This document shows, one piece after another, positions 27,661-36,834 of a stretch of DNA of 64,000 nt. The stretch covers positions 2,490,614 to 2,554,613 of the forward strand of contig VFFE01007638.1 in NCBI GenBank assembly GCA_008921705.1, in the 5' to 3' direction. The translations under genes and the position numbers were made by a program. Source of the DNA: Burhinus oedicnemus. Lineage: Eukaryota > Chordata > Aves > Charadriiformes > Burhinidae. Below the pieces are notes generated by a model. The model saw only the letters and a program-made list of their open reading frames with translations. It was not told the DNA's origin and ran no database searches. Positions within the stretch are counted from its first letter, which is position 1. Each line of letters starts with the position of its first letter.

Positions 27661-28350
27661 CCCAGGACTTGGGGGTGTTGGTTGATGAGAAGCTCAATGT
27701 GACTTGGCAATGTGTGCTCGCAGCCCAGAAAGCCAACTGCATCCTGGGCTGCATCAAAAGAAGTGTGGTCGAGGGAGGTGATTCTGCCCCTCTACGCTGC
27801 TCTGGTGACACCCCACCTGGAATACTGTGTCCAGCTCTGGAGCCCCCAACAGAAGAAGGACATGGACCTGTGGGAGCAGGTCCAGAGGAGGGCCACAAAA
27901 ATGATCAGAGGGCTGGAACACCTCTCCTATGAGGACAGGCTGAGAGAGTTGAGGTTGTTCAACCTGGGGAAGAAAAGGCTCCGGGGAAACCTTATAGCAG
28001 CCTTCCAGTATCTAAGAGGGGCCTACAGGAAAGATGGGGAGGGACTCTTTGTCAGGGAGAGTAGTTACAGGACAAGGGGTAACGGTTTTAAACTGAAAGA
28101 AGGTAGATTTAGATTAGATATTAGGAAGAAATTATTTTCTGTGAGGGTGGTGAGGCACTGGAACAGGTTGCCCAGAGCGGTTATGGATGCCCCATCCCTT
28201 GAAGTGTTCAAGGCCAGGTTGGATGGAGCTCTGAGCAACCTGGTCTAGTGGGAGGTGTCCCTGGCCATGACAGGAGGGTTGGAACTAGATGATCTTCAAG
28301 GTCCCTTCCAACTCTAACCGACCTTCTATGATAGGATTCTATGATATGAT
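27661..28350 (+). mobile_element. CR1 LINE, 5'-truncated 3' end
   Basis: CR1 is a non-LTR retrotransposon of birds that inserts as 5'-truncated copies. This one starts abruptly within the reverse-transcriptase C-terminal region (the words LGVLVDEKL are encoded at about 27670) and runs through the ORF2 stop at about 28248. After that come the 3' untranslated GGTTGGAACTAGATGATC segment and a terminal repeat ending at about 28350 (GGATTCTATGATATGAT). The terminal words identify CR1 and not L2. An apparent small deletion near 27770 shifts the frame. Its good preservation suggests a relatively young insertion. I found no clear target-site duplication. Confidence 0.93.
27712..28248 (+). pseudogene. 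CR1 ORF2 C-terminal fragment (reverse transcriptase)
   Basis: A 178-codon frame, open to its natural stop, carries the CR1 C-terminal landmarks in order: [12 protein letters not shown] (about residues 34-45), [27 protein letters not shown] (in two blocks, about 56-83), KRLRGNLIAAFQYL (about 87-100), and the terminal FKARLDGALSNLV. The upstream palm domain with the catalytic aspartates is absent because of 5' truncation, and the first ~20 residues before WSREVIL are out of frame with the CR1 protein. It cannot encode a working enzyme. The ATG is fortuitous. Confidence 0.9.
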
Positions 28351-31184
28351 CCCTTTGCACCTTGAATGAGAACAGTAGTTTATATATGGTATGTACATAT
28401 TAAGTTGATTGAATACTTCACATTTTGCAGTTTATCTGGCAAATTTGACATCTTTTTCTGTTCACCTAATATTTGTGGAAAGATTGTAATTTCTCAGGTT
28501 ATGTCTTACTCAGATGATCATGTACGCTTTCTGCATGCAGCTCAGCAGACATGATTGGAGTTGTGTTGTTCAGCTGTGTACAGCAAGATGAGAGACTACT
28601 GCTATATAATTGTTGCTCCCTGAGGCTCACACTCAGATCCCAGCAGTTCTCTTCCCAGTTTATTGAGCTGTAGTTAAAACAAAAGGGGACACTAATCTTG
28701 CAGTGAGCACTCATGGGAAAAACTTTGACTGTTTTAAAAACATGGATGGCAGTAGATTTGTTAGAATAAACTGGCACTGAAAATGAACGCAAAGGTGACG
28801 TCAACATGACAGAGGGAACTCACCACAGTCACTGTGTGTGTGTTCACAGTAATTCTTCCTATTGTATCCACACAGCTTCTGTCAAGAGCCTTTTAGCTGA
28901 CAACAAGGATTTATATTTAGCGCTTGAGGAGAAGAGCTGCCCTTCCATAAAATACCTTTCCCTCTTAACATGTTTTTATTTCAGAAGATAACTTCTCCTT
29001 TCTTGGCTGAATGGTAGACCTTTGTTCTAAGGAAAAAGTGGCTCTGTAAATGAGCGGAAAGCATTTGCGACTGTACTGATCCTTGAGAAAACATGGACAA
29101 CATACACTTGATAATGCTACACCTTTTTTTTTAGTGAGACTGACATATGTGAGGATTCTCAGGAGAACAACAAGGGGAATTTATTTTTTTTCTTCAGGAA
29201 TTCAGAAATTAAACCGAAGGGGTAGAGTACGTAGTAACACATCCTGTTGAGCAAAATGCCTCAGAGTGTTGACAGATTGTCAGTCCTAAGTTTTGCAACA
29301 TTTGACTGAATTCTGCAGTGAGTTTATTAAAGTGATTCAGTGCGGTGCGAGCAAGTGCAATATGTGTTCCGCCCATTTTGATTAAAATAAGGCAGAGCAC
29401 TGGAAAGATGCCAGGAAAAAAATTTAAGTAATCCATTCATATCTTTTTAGAAAGTTTCCACAAATACATGCCTGCTTCATGAATGATGGGACATGCTGAG
29501 AACAAAAAAGAAATTAGTAATCGATCAGGCAGCGTAGAAACCTCTCCTCATTTGTATTTAGCAGTTCACAGTATGAGTATGTGGGAATAGTTGCTAACAA
29601 ATAGCTCCCTGGAGGACTAGATACAGCATTGTTATATTAGGTCAGCTAAGCAGGGAGAGGGTTGTATGTCCATGTAAGGGTCTAGCAGGGCAAGCAATGG
29701 CAACAGTCTTTGCCAAAACAACTCGGCTAACTTTAGCAAAGGTTGCAACTTAACAGCATGAAAAATCCCCTCCAGCTGTACAAGTAAATAACAAAATGGA
29801 AAATGAAACCCTGTTAATAGCAACCTGATTCTGTTTCAGCTAACTGGATGATTTACTGGTTAGAGGTTAGAGGCTTTGTCAGTAGTTCAGCTAACAGACC
29901 TGATGCATGAGCATCCGCTCAAATCACCGTGGCTAAAGTGGGCCTGCTGCAAAGAATGAGAGGTTAAGAGACAATGTTCAGGCTGCAGCTATATGACAAG
30001 TGGCTTCTTAGAGCTAAATCACATACTATTAGCGCCGACCTACAATCTTTTGACTTGTCAGCTACTGGCGGAGTATCTTGATCTCGTTCTACCTATCTCT
30101 GACAAACACCCTAGCTTCCTACCCTTATTTTCCTTTGGCAACCCATATAAACTTTGATATGTCAATAGAATACTTTGCATTGAGTGCTTATGAGAGATGA
30201 AAGTGGGTTTGTAGCTGAGCAAACAGTGCCCCACTTGGCTCGAAGGATTTCTCTGCATTGATGTTCTTGCCATTCTGACAAGAAGAAATATCATCCAGTG
30301 AGGATTTTGACACATATCACACTCTGTATACTTCTGGACATTATCCATTTAAGATGTACAAAAGTGTATTGAAAGGATGCTTTTATTAAGTGTAGAAAAT
30401 ATGGTCCTGCTGCAATATTACTCTAGGCTGCAATACAATCAAGGTTGGGATTTGTTTTTATTATTGTTTTACAGCACCACTGGTTGGAGGGAAGATTTTA
30501 TGAAACTGTCACCATCCAAAATTGTCAGGGGAGCCAGGTTCAGGATATAATAACACCCATATATTCAAGCAGCATGCTTCACAGGCAGGATAGCTGGCTT
30601 GTGCAACCTATTGACAAAATTCAGCTGCTAAGTCTGTCTTGATGGCCCAGGAAAAGCTGTGCCTTTGCTGGGGAAATGTGAAAGTGGCAAACACTTGGCG
30701 CTGGGGCCCATGTAGCACTTGTTCAGACGAGAGGTGGACCCAAGCTAAAAAGCCCTGATGAGAAGCAGACCTGATTTGCTTGGATACAGCACTGTATTAA
30801 TGCAGTTATACTGTTTTACTAACCTAGTACAACTAGATCAGGGATCATTGTGAAATTAATTTACCAGGAAATGCATAGAGCTATCCTGGGTTCATTTATG
30901 TAGTTTACACCCGCCAGTCTGGCTTTTTAATAACACCTCAAGTCTTAGCCTGGTGCTGTTTTCTGCATATGTTGCACCTGTAAGATAATAAGCCTATTCA
31001 CAGCACATTGGTCTATCTGAGATAGGTCTTCTGTAGGTCTCCTCATCTTTCCTTAACACTTCCCTGTAACAACAGTAATATAGCGGTGTGTATGTTTTAC
31101 AGCAAGTATTTCAAACAAGCTTACTGCACATGAGAGTTTGACTTGCTCATGGGTCAAACCATGTCAAACCATGAGGTTTATCTA
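28351..31184. other. AT-rich unique DNA, no gene seen
   Basis: Short chance frames only (up to 102 codons, 28499-28807 minus). No exon, RNA gene or clear repeat is recognised. Confidence 0.5.
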
Positions 31185-31325
31185 ATATCCTTCCTTTGAC
31201 ACCACTTTACTGCCTGACCTTAGGCAAATCGCCAGATCCTCCACTGATGAGTTTCTCTGCCTCTTTTAGACTCCTGAGATTCAGTGAAGAGCTCTTTAGA
31301 AGTGAAAGCACTTACTATTATTAAC
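31185..31325 (+). mobile_element. Possible ancient MIR/L2-like fragment
   Basis: The segment CTGCCTGACCTTAGGCAAAT, followed by TTTCTCTGCCTC and later by AGCACTTACTATTATTAA, follows the order of the MIR core and tail ('tgtgaccttgggcaagt', 'ctgtgcctcagttt', 'agcgcttagta...attatt'). Similarity is partial and judged from memory. Confidence 0.35.
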
Positions 31326-33543
31326 TTGCGTCTATATACCAATTAGAAATGTGTGTAAAGACTTAGTTATGGCTAGATTCCATAATCTTTATTCATCCTA
31401 ATTAGCCCCTAAATTTGAATGGTCCATTGATTATAGTTCTCCAAAAGACTGATAGGACGTGCTCATTTATGTTGGAAATAGGCATTTTAAGAAAGCTAAG
31501 TGTTACTGTGGAAGGCAATGAAGTTCACATCCCAAGTCACTTACTACAAGCCGACAAATGTTTATGCAGTAACGTGTAAATGCAAGAAAGGTGTTACTCA
31601 GGGTTAAAAATACCATACATCTCTAAAACATAGGCACAATATAGGTTTTATGTCCCCTTTGCACCTGAGATTTGGAGGTCACATGGTACATTTTATTCTA
31701 TATAGTGACTTTCCTTGCCTTTTCCCTTCTCACCCGCAATATTCTATGTATTTTTCTAAACATAGGTTGTTGGACTCCAGACATAACATTGTAAAAATCT
31801 GTCAGCTCAGTTCAAGTCAGATAATGCCCTCGGCTACTTTTATTTTCCAGTATGTCACAAATGACCACTCATTTCTTGACAGAGGTGTCTGGGTCAGAAT
31901 ACGCCCAGCTTCCTGCTGGTAGCAATTAAAATTATCCACCACCCATGGGTAGATTTGAATTAAAGTATCAGCAGAAAAATGACTCTTGTAGCCAGCTAGG
32001 TCATGCATCAATAGCAAGGTACAAGCAAAGGTGGAGTTGGAAGGTGAACTGGATGTTACAAAAGAGTGAGAGAGAGAAAGGAGAAAAATTCTAACCTCAA
32101 CATCATATGAATAATGGAGAAATATTACCACTGACATAAGAACAGGCTAGTGCAGTGCTGGGGGAAAAGTGACACAAATGTCAATGACGGCTGTGACATT
32201 TGGGAAAAGAGAAGGAAAAGCCAGGTAAAGCACTGGGGATGCTGGCAGGGTAATTTCTGAATCTGAGAATGGCAAGGACCATTGGATCGTCAAAGGAGTG
32301 GTGAGGATATAATTTCTAGCTGACACAGATTTCAAGCCAGGACATGTCTAAAGGCCCTGTTCTGCCCTTAGTTGATTTCAGTAAGTTTCGTGAGTGAACA
32401 TAATGGCAAATGATCGCAAATGGACATAAATGGTCATAAAAATACCTTTTCTTTGTTTGTTACAAATCAGTGTTTAGAAATGACAGAAACAGAACATGAG
32501 GAATTCCTGTTGGTCCAGCTCTTGAGGTTTCCAAACTGATTTATGGTCCTTTAACTGATTATGCAGCACTTCCTGCAGGAAAATCTAGCACCTCTTGCTA
32601 GATTATGCTAAAGCCAAAACTACAGTAAGTAATTTTACTTGCTGGTTGCTGGCATTGCATGTGGCATTGCATTATTACACAGTTGCAAATGAATGGGGGA
32701 AGTTGCCTGCACAACTATCCAGAGTAAAGACAGTAGTCCCTAAAGAAGCATCAGTATTGCAGTGTGGGCTCATTCTATGGAAAAGCTTGAGGAATGTGCT
32801 CTTGCCAATGAAAGTTGTCCCTATGTCTTGTTTTGCTTATGTTTTGCCTTGCTGTTCTGTTTACTCCAAAGCAAGGGTCAAGTTAAGTCCGAGCCTCTCC
32901 ATAGCAGGGCTCATTTTTCTTTATCTATCTAGATAGTTCAGGGTCAGATTAAGAAGTAAAATATTTGTTCAAATTATTTTTATCAAAGTAATTCTACTGG
33001 AAACTGCAGAACTTTCAAAGCTGCCTAAGGCAAAAAAAAAAAAATGTTATTAAAAGATGGCACAAGCTTTTAATCATGCACAATATTTTATTGCCTTGTA
33101 TATTCTTCCCCAGTGAAATTTATACCTCTAAATAAATGTGTATGTTGTACAGACAACATACCAAAACAATTCTCTTTCAAGATTGATGGTGCTTCTAATT
33201 TTAGGGAGACCAGAAAAATGAAAAAAACTGATCCAGGTAATACCTGGGCTGAATGTAAGAAATTTGTTATGTATCTAGCTAGCTATACTTAAATGCCTAT
33301 TTAAAAAAACCCTAAACATGTCACTGTGTCCTATCTCCTTTACGCCCTGTTATTATGCCCACTGGTGTATGCATTCTGGGTGCTGTAATGCAAATGTCCA
33401 CATTCCTTCAACAGCCAATGGGGAAGAGAGAGATGGCACCAGAGTTCTTCTCTTCAGGGTATGATGTTTATCCTTTAGTTTACCTTCTTTTTCCATTTAC
33501 CATAGGGTGAAACCTGGACAGCACACTTTGGCTGGGTAACTGG
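31326..33543. other. AT-rich unique DNA, no gene seen
   Basis: It contains a four-unit 10-bp degenerate repeat at 32401-32440 and a poly-A run near 33031-33043. No exon is recognised; the 113-codon frame at 32595-32936 has no family features. Confidence 0.5.
32401..32440. repeat. Degenerate 10-bp tandem repeat, four units
   Basis: Four consecutive 10-bp blocks each start with T and end with AAA: TAATGGCAAA, TGATCGCAAA, TGGACATAAA and TGGTCATAAA. No function is inferred. Confidence 0.6.
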
Positions 33544-34466
33544 GATTTATATGGCTGAAATTAAGTTCAGTAAATCCTAGTTTTGATGCCTGATAGTACT
33601 GATGCAAAGTTTTGTGCCAGATGGATAGGAACACAGCAAATGAAGAAAGATATAGTTCTTTATGAATGTTAGTAGTTTTTAAATGAGAAATTTTTTGTTA
33701 TATGTCTTCCTGCTTGCTAATGTACTCTGCCACGGAGCTTGTGCAGCGCTTCAAGTTCAATGTCATGATTTTTGGGCCTACTTTCATATTTAGAGAACTC
33801 ATCTATAATGGCAGAACAGCACGGAAACTATAGGATTAAAATGAACTATGCATGTATCTCTAAAAGATTTGGTTAGTTACAATCTTAGCTGGTCTTCTAT
33901 TTCATCATCCAGTTTCCCTACCTGGACTTTCACATGGCTGATAAAGAAATTAATTACATAATGATTTCATAAGGATCTGCCATGAAAAATTATAGTTGAG
34001 AGATTACTATTTTATGGTTATTTATTAGTGCCACTTTGAGTTGTAAGCATAAAAAATGTTTAGTCTCTCTATAATCTATCTTTCAAATTGTGCTGAAGAA
34101 CACAGCGATCAAAAAGGTGTGCACAGCATGGCAATTACAGTTGTGATTTTCCAGGAAAAACTGCAAGGCAGTTTGGATAATCGGTATGACTGAATTAAAC
34201 TCTGGAAAAAAATTTGGGAAAAAGTCCCTAGAGGAGAACATGACAATCCTATGGCTTGCCTCCGCTGAGCTCCCCTGCGTAATTGTGCCAGACAACTACA
34301 GGTAATGTGGAAAAGACTGAAGGGGTAACTAAACACAGCATTAAAACTGGCTGTTCATGGCTTGGATGGGCACACTCTTCGCTGGCTAAAAAATCTGGCT
34401 GGAAGGCCGGGCCCAAAGGCTTGTGGTGAATGGAGTTAAATCCAGTTGGTGGCCAGTCACAAGTGG
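33544..34466 (+). repeat. Large direct duplication, copy 1 (923 bp)
   Basis: This segment is repeated at 34907-35829 with a constant offset of 1363 bp and about 13 mismatches by eye (roughly 1.4% divergence), with no net indel. The left part is unique AT-rich DNA; the right part (from about 34330) is CR1 sequence. The second copy begins immediately after a run of N, which points to an assembly duplication of two haplotypes, although a real tandem duplication is not excluded. Confidence 0.93.
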
Positions 34467-34612
34467 TGTTTCCTAGGGCTTGGTATTGGGGCAGGTTCTG
34501 TTTAATATCTTTATCAACGACCTGGACGAGGGGATCGAGTGAACCCTCAGTAAGTCTGCAGACAACACCAAGTTGGGCAGGAATGTTGACCTGCTTGAGG
34601 GTAGGATGGCCC
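34330..34612 (+). mobile_element. CR1 LINE, 5' portion of a copy split by an LTR
   Basis: This encodes the reverse-transcriptase palm region, with LGPVLFNIFINDLDEGIE recognisable at about 34486-34540, followed by a stop and a degenerate catalytic box. The CR1 FADD signature appears as SADN at about 34567 (phenylalanine and second aspartate lost). The element stops at 34612, where an LTR begins, and resumes at 36028, so both pieces are one insertion. The upstream edge near 34330 is approximate because the sequence is diverged there. Confidence 0.85.
34607..34612. repeat. Left target-site duplication of the solo LTR (TGGCCC)
   Basis: TGGCCC immediately precedes the TGTTGC end of the LTR and is repeated directly after the GCAACA end at 36028-36033. 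Six base pairs is the duplication length of alpharetrovirus and several class II integrases. Confidence 0.85.
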
Positions 34613-34690
34613 TGTTGCGAAGGATAGCCATGCCATTCGCCAAGCAGAGGGAAGACACAGTCACTCAATATGAGTGATCAGCATACTTCG

Positions 34691-34721
34691 TTTATTGAGA
34701 CACAATCATCAAGCTTTATAT
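34691..34721 (-). promoter_or_regulatory. LTR core promoter and poly(A) signal (TATA to AATAAA)
   Basis: Read on the minus strand, ATATAAAG at 34721-34714 is followed 17 nt later by AATAAA at 34696-34691. This compact TATA/poly(A) arrangement marks the U3/R boundary. Whether it still drives transcription cannot be seen from sequence. Confidence 0.7.
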
Positions 34722-34886
34722 GCTCGTTAATTAGCTCATACATATTACAAAAGCTAAGCTCATTATTGGCTGTTTCCTTAAGAGGTCAGTCCCGCCTCAT
34801 GTTACTGATCAAAGTTGTTTTCCACTAAATTCCCAGGCCAGCATGACCTTCGTAAATTCCTTGTCAGCACCTGGCTCACTGTAATC

Positions 34887-34906
34887 NNNNNNNNNNNNNN
34901 NNNNNN
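34887..34906. other. Assembly gap (20 N)
   Basis: A run of 20 unknown bases lies inside the LTR, between the two copies of the duplicated block. The round number suggests a placeholder, so the true gap size is unknown and may be zero or negative. Confidence 0.98.
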
Positions 34907-35829
34907 GATTTATATGGCTGAAATTAAGTTCAGTAAATCCTAGTTTTGATGCCTGATAGTACTGATGCAAAGTTTTGTGCCAGATGGATAGGAACACAGC
35001 AAATGAAGAAAGATATAGTTCTTTATGAATGTGAGTAGTTTTTAAATGAGAAATTTTTTGTTATATGTCTTCCTGCTTGCTAATGTACTCTGCCACGGAG
35101 CTTGTGCAGTGCTTCAAGTTCAATGTCATGATTTTTGGGCCTACTTTCATATTTAGAGAACTCATCTATAATGGCAGAACAGCACGGAAGCTATAGGATT
35201 AAAAAAAACTATGCATGTATCTCTAAAAAATTTGGTTAGTTACAATCTTAGCTGGTCTTATATTTCATCATCCAGTTTCCCTACCTGGACTTTCACATGG
35301 CTGATAAAGAAATTAATTACATAATGATTTCATAAGGATCTGCCATGAAAAATTGTAGTTGAGAGATTACTATTTTATGGTTATTTATTAGTGCCACTTT
35401 GAGTTGTAAGCATAAAAAATGTTTAGTCTCTCTATAATCTATCTTTCAAATTGTGCTGAAGAACACAGCGATCAAAAAGGTGTGCACAGCATGGCAATTA
35501 CAGTTGTGATTTTCCAGGAAAAACTGCAAGGCAGTTTGGATAATCGGTATGACTGAATTAAACTCTGGAAAAAAATTTGGGAAAAAGTCCCTAGAGGAGA
35601 ACATGACAATCCTATGGCTTGCCTCCGCTGAACTCCCCTGTGTAATTGTGCCAGACAACCACAGGTAATGTGGAAAAGACTGAAGGGGTAACTAAACACA
35701 GCATTAAAACTGGCTGTTCATGGCTTGGATGGGCACACTCTTTGCTGGCTAAAAAATCTGGCTGGAGGGCCGGGCCCAAAGGCTTGTGGTGAATGGAGTT
35801 AAATCCAGTTGGTGGCCAGTCACAAGTGG
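34907..35829 (+). repeat. Large direct duplication, copy 2 (923 bp)
   Basis: This is near-identical to 33544-34466. At its right end, after CACAAGTGG, the sequence jumps directly to the LTR text CTGTTTCCTTAAGAGG. It thus lacks 303 bp present in copy 1 (34467-34769), namely the RT palm part of the CR1, the left target-site duplication and the left part of the LTR. Confidence 0.93.
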
Positions 35830-35946
35830 CTGTTTCCTTAAGAGGTCAGTCCCGCCTCATGTTACTGATCAAAGTTGTTTTCCACTAAATTCCCAGGCCA
35901 GCATGACCTTCGTAAATTCCTTGTCAGCACCTGGCTCACTGTAATC
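35830..35946 (-). repeat. Duplicate of an LTR segment (117 bp, identical to 34770-34886)
   Basis: I see no mismatch with 34770-34886. The identical stretch ends exactly at the base before the N run (copy 1) and continues smoothly into the remaining LTR (copy 2). This is the pattern expected when two alternative contigs of the same locus are placed end to end. Confidence 0.92.
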
Positions 35947-36027
35947 AGGCCCTTATGCTAACAAGGAGATTGCTTGTACAAATGTTCTGTGGACCCGTGC
36001 CCGTTCTCATAGAGTCACTCTGCAACA

Positions 36028-36834
36028 TGGCCCTACAGAGGGATCTGGACATGCTGGATTGATGGGCTGAGGCCAATGGTATGAAGTTCAACAAGGCCAA
36101 GTGTTGGGTCCTGCGCTTGGGTCACAACAACCCCATATAGCACTACAGGCTTGGAGAAGAGTGGCTGGAAAGCTGCCTGGTGGAAAAGGACCTGGGGTTG
36201 TTGGTTGACAGTTGGCTGAATATGAGCCAGCAGTGTGCCCAGGTGGCCAAAGCTTGTATTAGAACTAGTGTGGTAAGCAGGACTGGGGAAGTGATGGTTC
36301 CCCTGTACTCAGCACTGATGAGGCCACAGCTCAAATACTATGTTCAGTTTTGGGCTCCTCACTACAAGAAAGACATTGAGGTGCTAGAGTGTGTCCAAAG
36401 AAGGGCAACGAAGCTGGTGAAGGGTCTAGAGCACAAGTCTTATAAGGAGCGGCTGAGGGAACTGGGCTTGTTTAGTTTGGAGAAGAGAAGGCTGAGGGGA
36501 GACCTACAGCTACCTGAAAGGAGGTTGTAGCAAGGTGGGGGTTGGTCTCTTCTCCCACGTAACAGGCGATAGGACAAGAGGAAAATGCCTCAAGTTACAC
36601 CGAGGGAGGTTTAGATTAGATATGAGGAAAAATTTCTTCAGGGAAAGGATTTCAAGCCTTGGAAAAGGCTGCTTAGGGAGGTGGTGGACTTACCATCCCT
36701 GGAGGTATTTAAAAGACACATAGATGTGGTGCTTAAGGACATGTTTTACTGGTGTACTTGGTAGTGTTAGGTTAACAGCTGGACTTGATGATCTTAAAGG
36801 TGTGTTCCAACTGAAATGATTTGATGATTCTAAA
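36028..36834 (+). mobile_element. CR1 LINE, 3' portion of the copy split by the LTR
   Basis: This continues the CR1 interrupted at 34612, starting with the target-site copy TGGCCC. It covers the C-terminal ORF2 region and the 3' untranslated end, and finishes around GGACTTGATGATCTTAAAGG followed by a decayed ATGATTC repeat at about 36834. The subfamily differs from the 27.7-kb copy: its wording is [22 protein letters not shown], against [19 protein letters not shown] there. Confidence 0.93.
36180..36723 (+). pseudogene. CR1 ORF2 C-terminal fragment, frameshifted
   Basis: A first frame (36180-36530) carries the words [20 protein letters not shown] and KRRLRGDL, then ends early. The continuation with [12 protein letters not shown] is in another frame (36535-36723), consistent with a small deletion near 36505 in the 'DLIALYNYLKGG' region. 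The final '[13 protein letters not shown]' segment is in a third frame. It is inactive on several counts. Confidence 0.85.

Larger units (their letters stand above)
34613..36027 (-). mobile_element. Solo LTR (alpharetrovirus/class II-like), minus strand, interrupted by gap and duplication
   Basis: The ends are perfect inverted repeats (TGTTGC and GCAACA), flanked by a 6-bp direct repeat TGGCCC within a CR1. The true LTR consists of 34613-34886 plus 35947-36027, about 355 bp. The intervening sequence is the assembly gap, the duplicated flank and a repeat of 117 bp of the LTR. On the minus strand a CCAAT box lies at 34769-34765, a TATA-like ATATAAAG at 34721-34714, and AATAAA at 34696-34691. 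A TATA box closely followed by CAATAAACG is typical of avian alpharetroviral LTRs. No coding interior remains: it is a solo LTR left by LTR-LTR recombination. It is younger than the CR1 it interrupts. Confidence 0.88.

Noticed and set aside
34083..34295. Two identical 70-codon minus-strand frames (here and at 35446-35658) as a conserved gene pair
   Set aside because: Their identity comes from the duplicated block around the N gap, not from a gene family.
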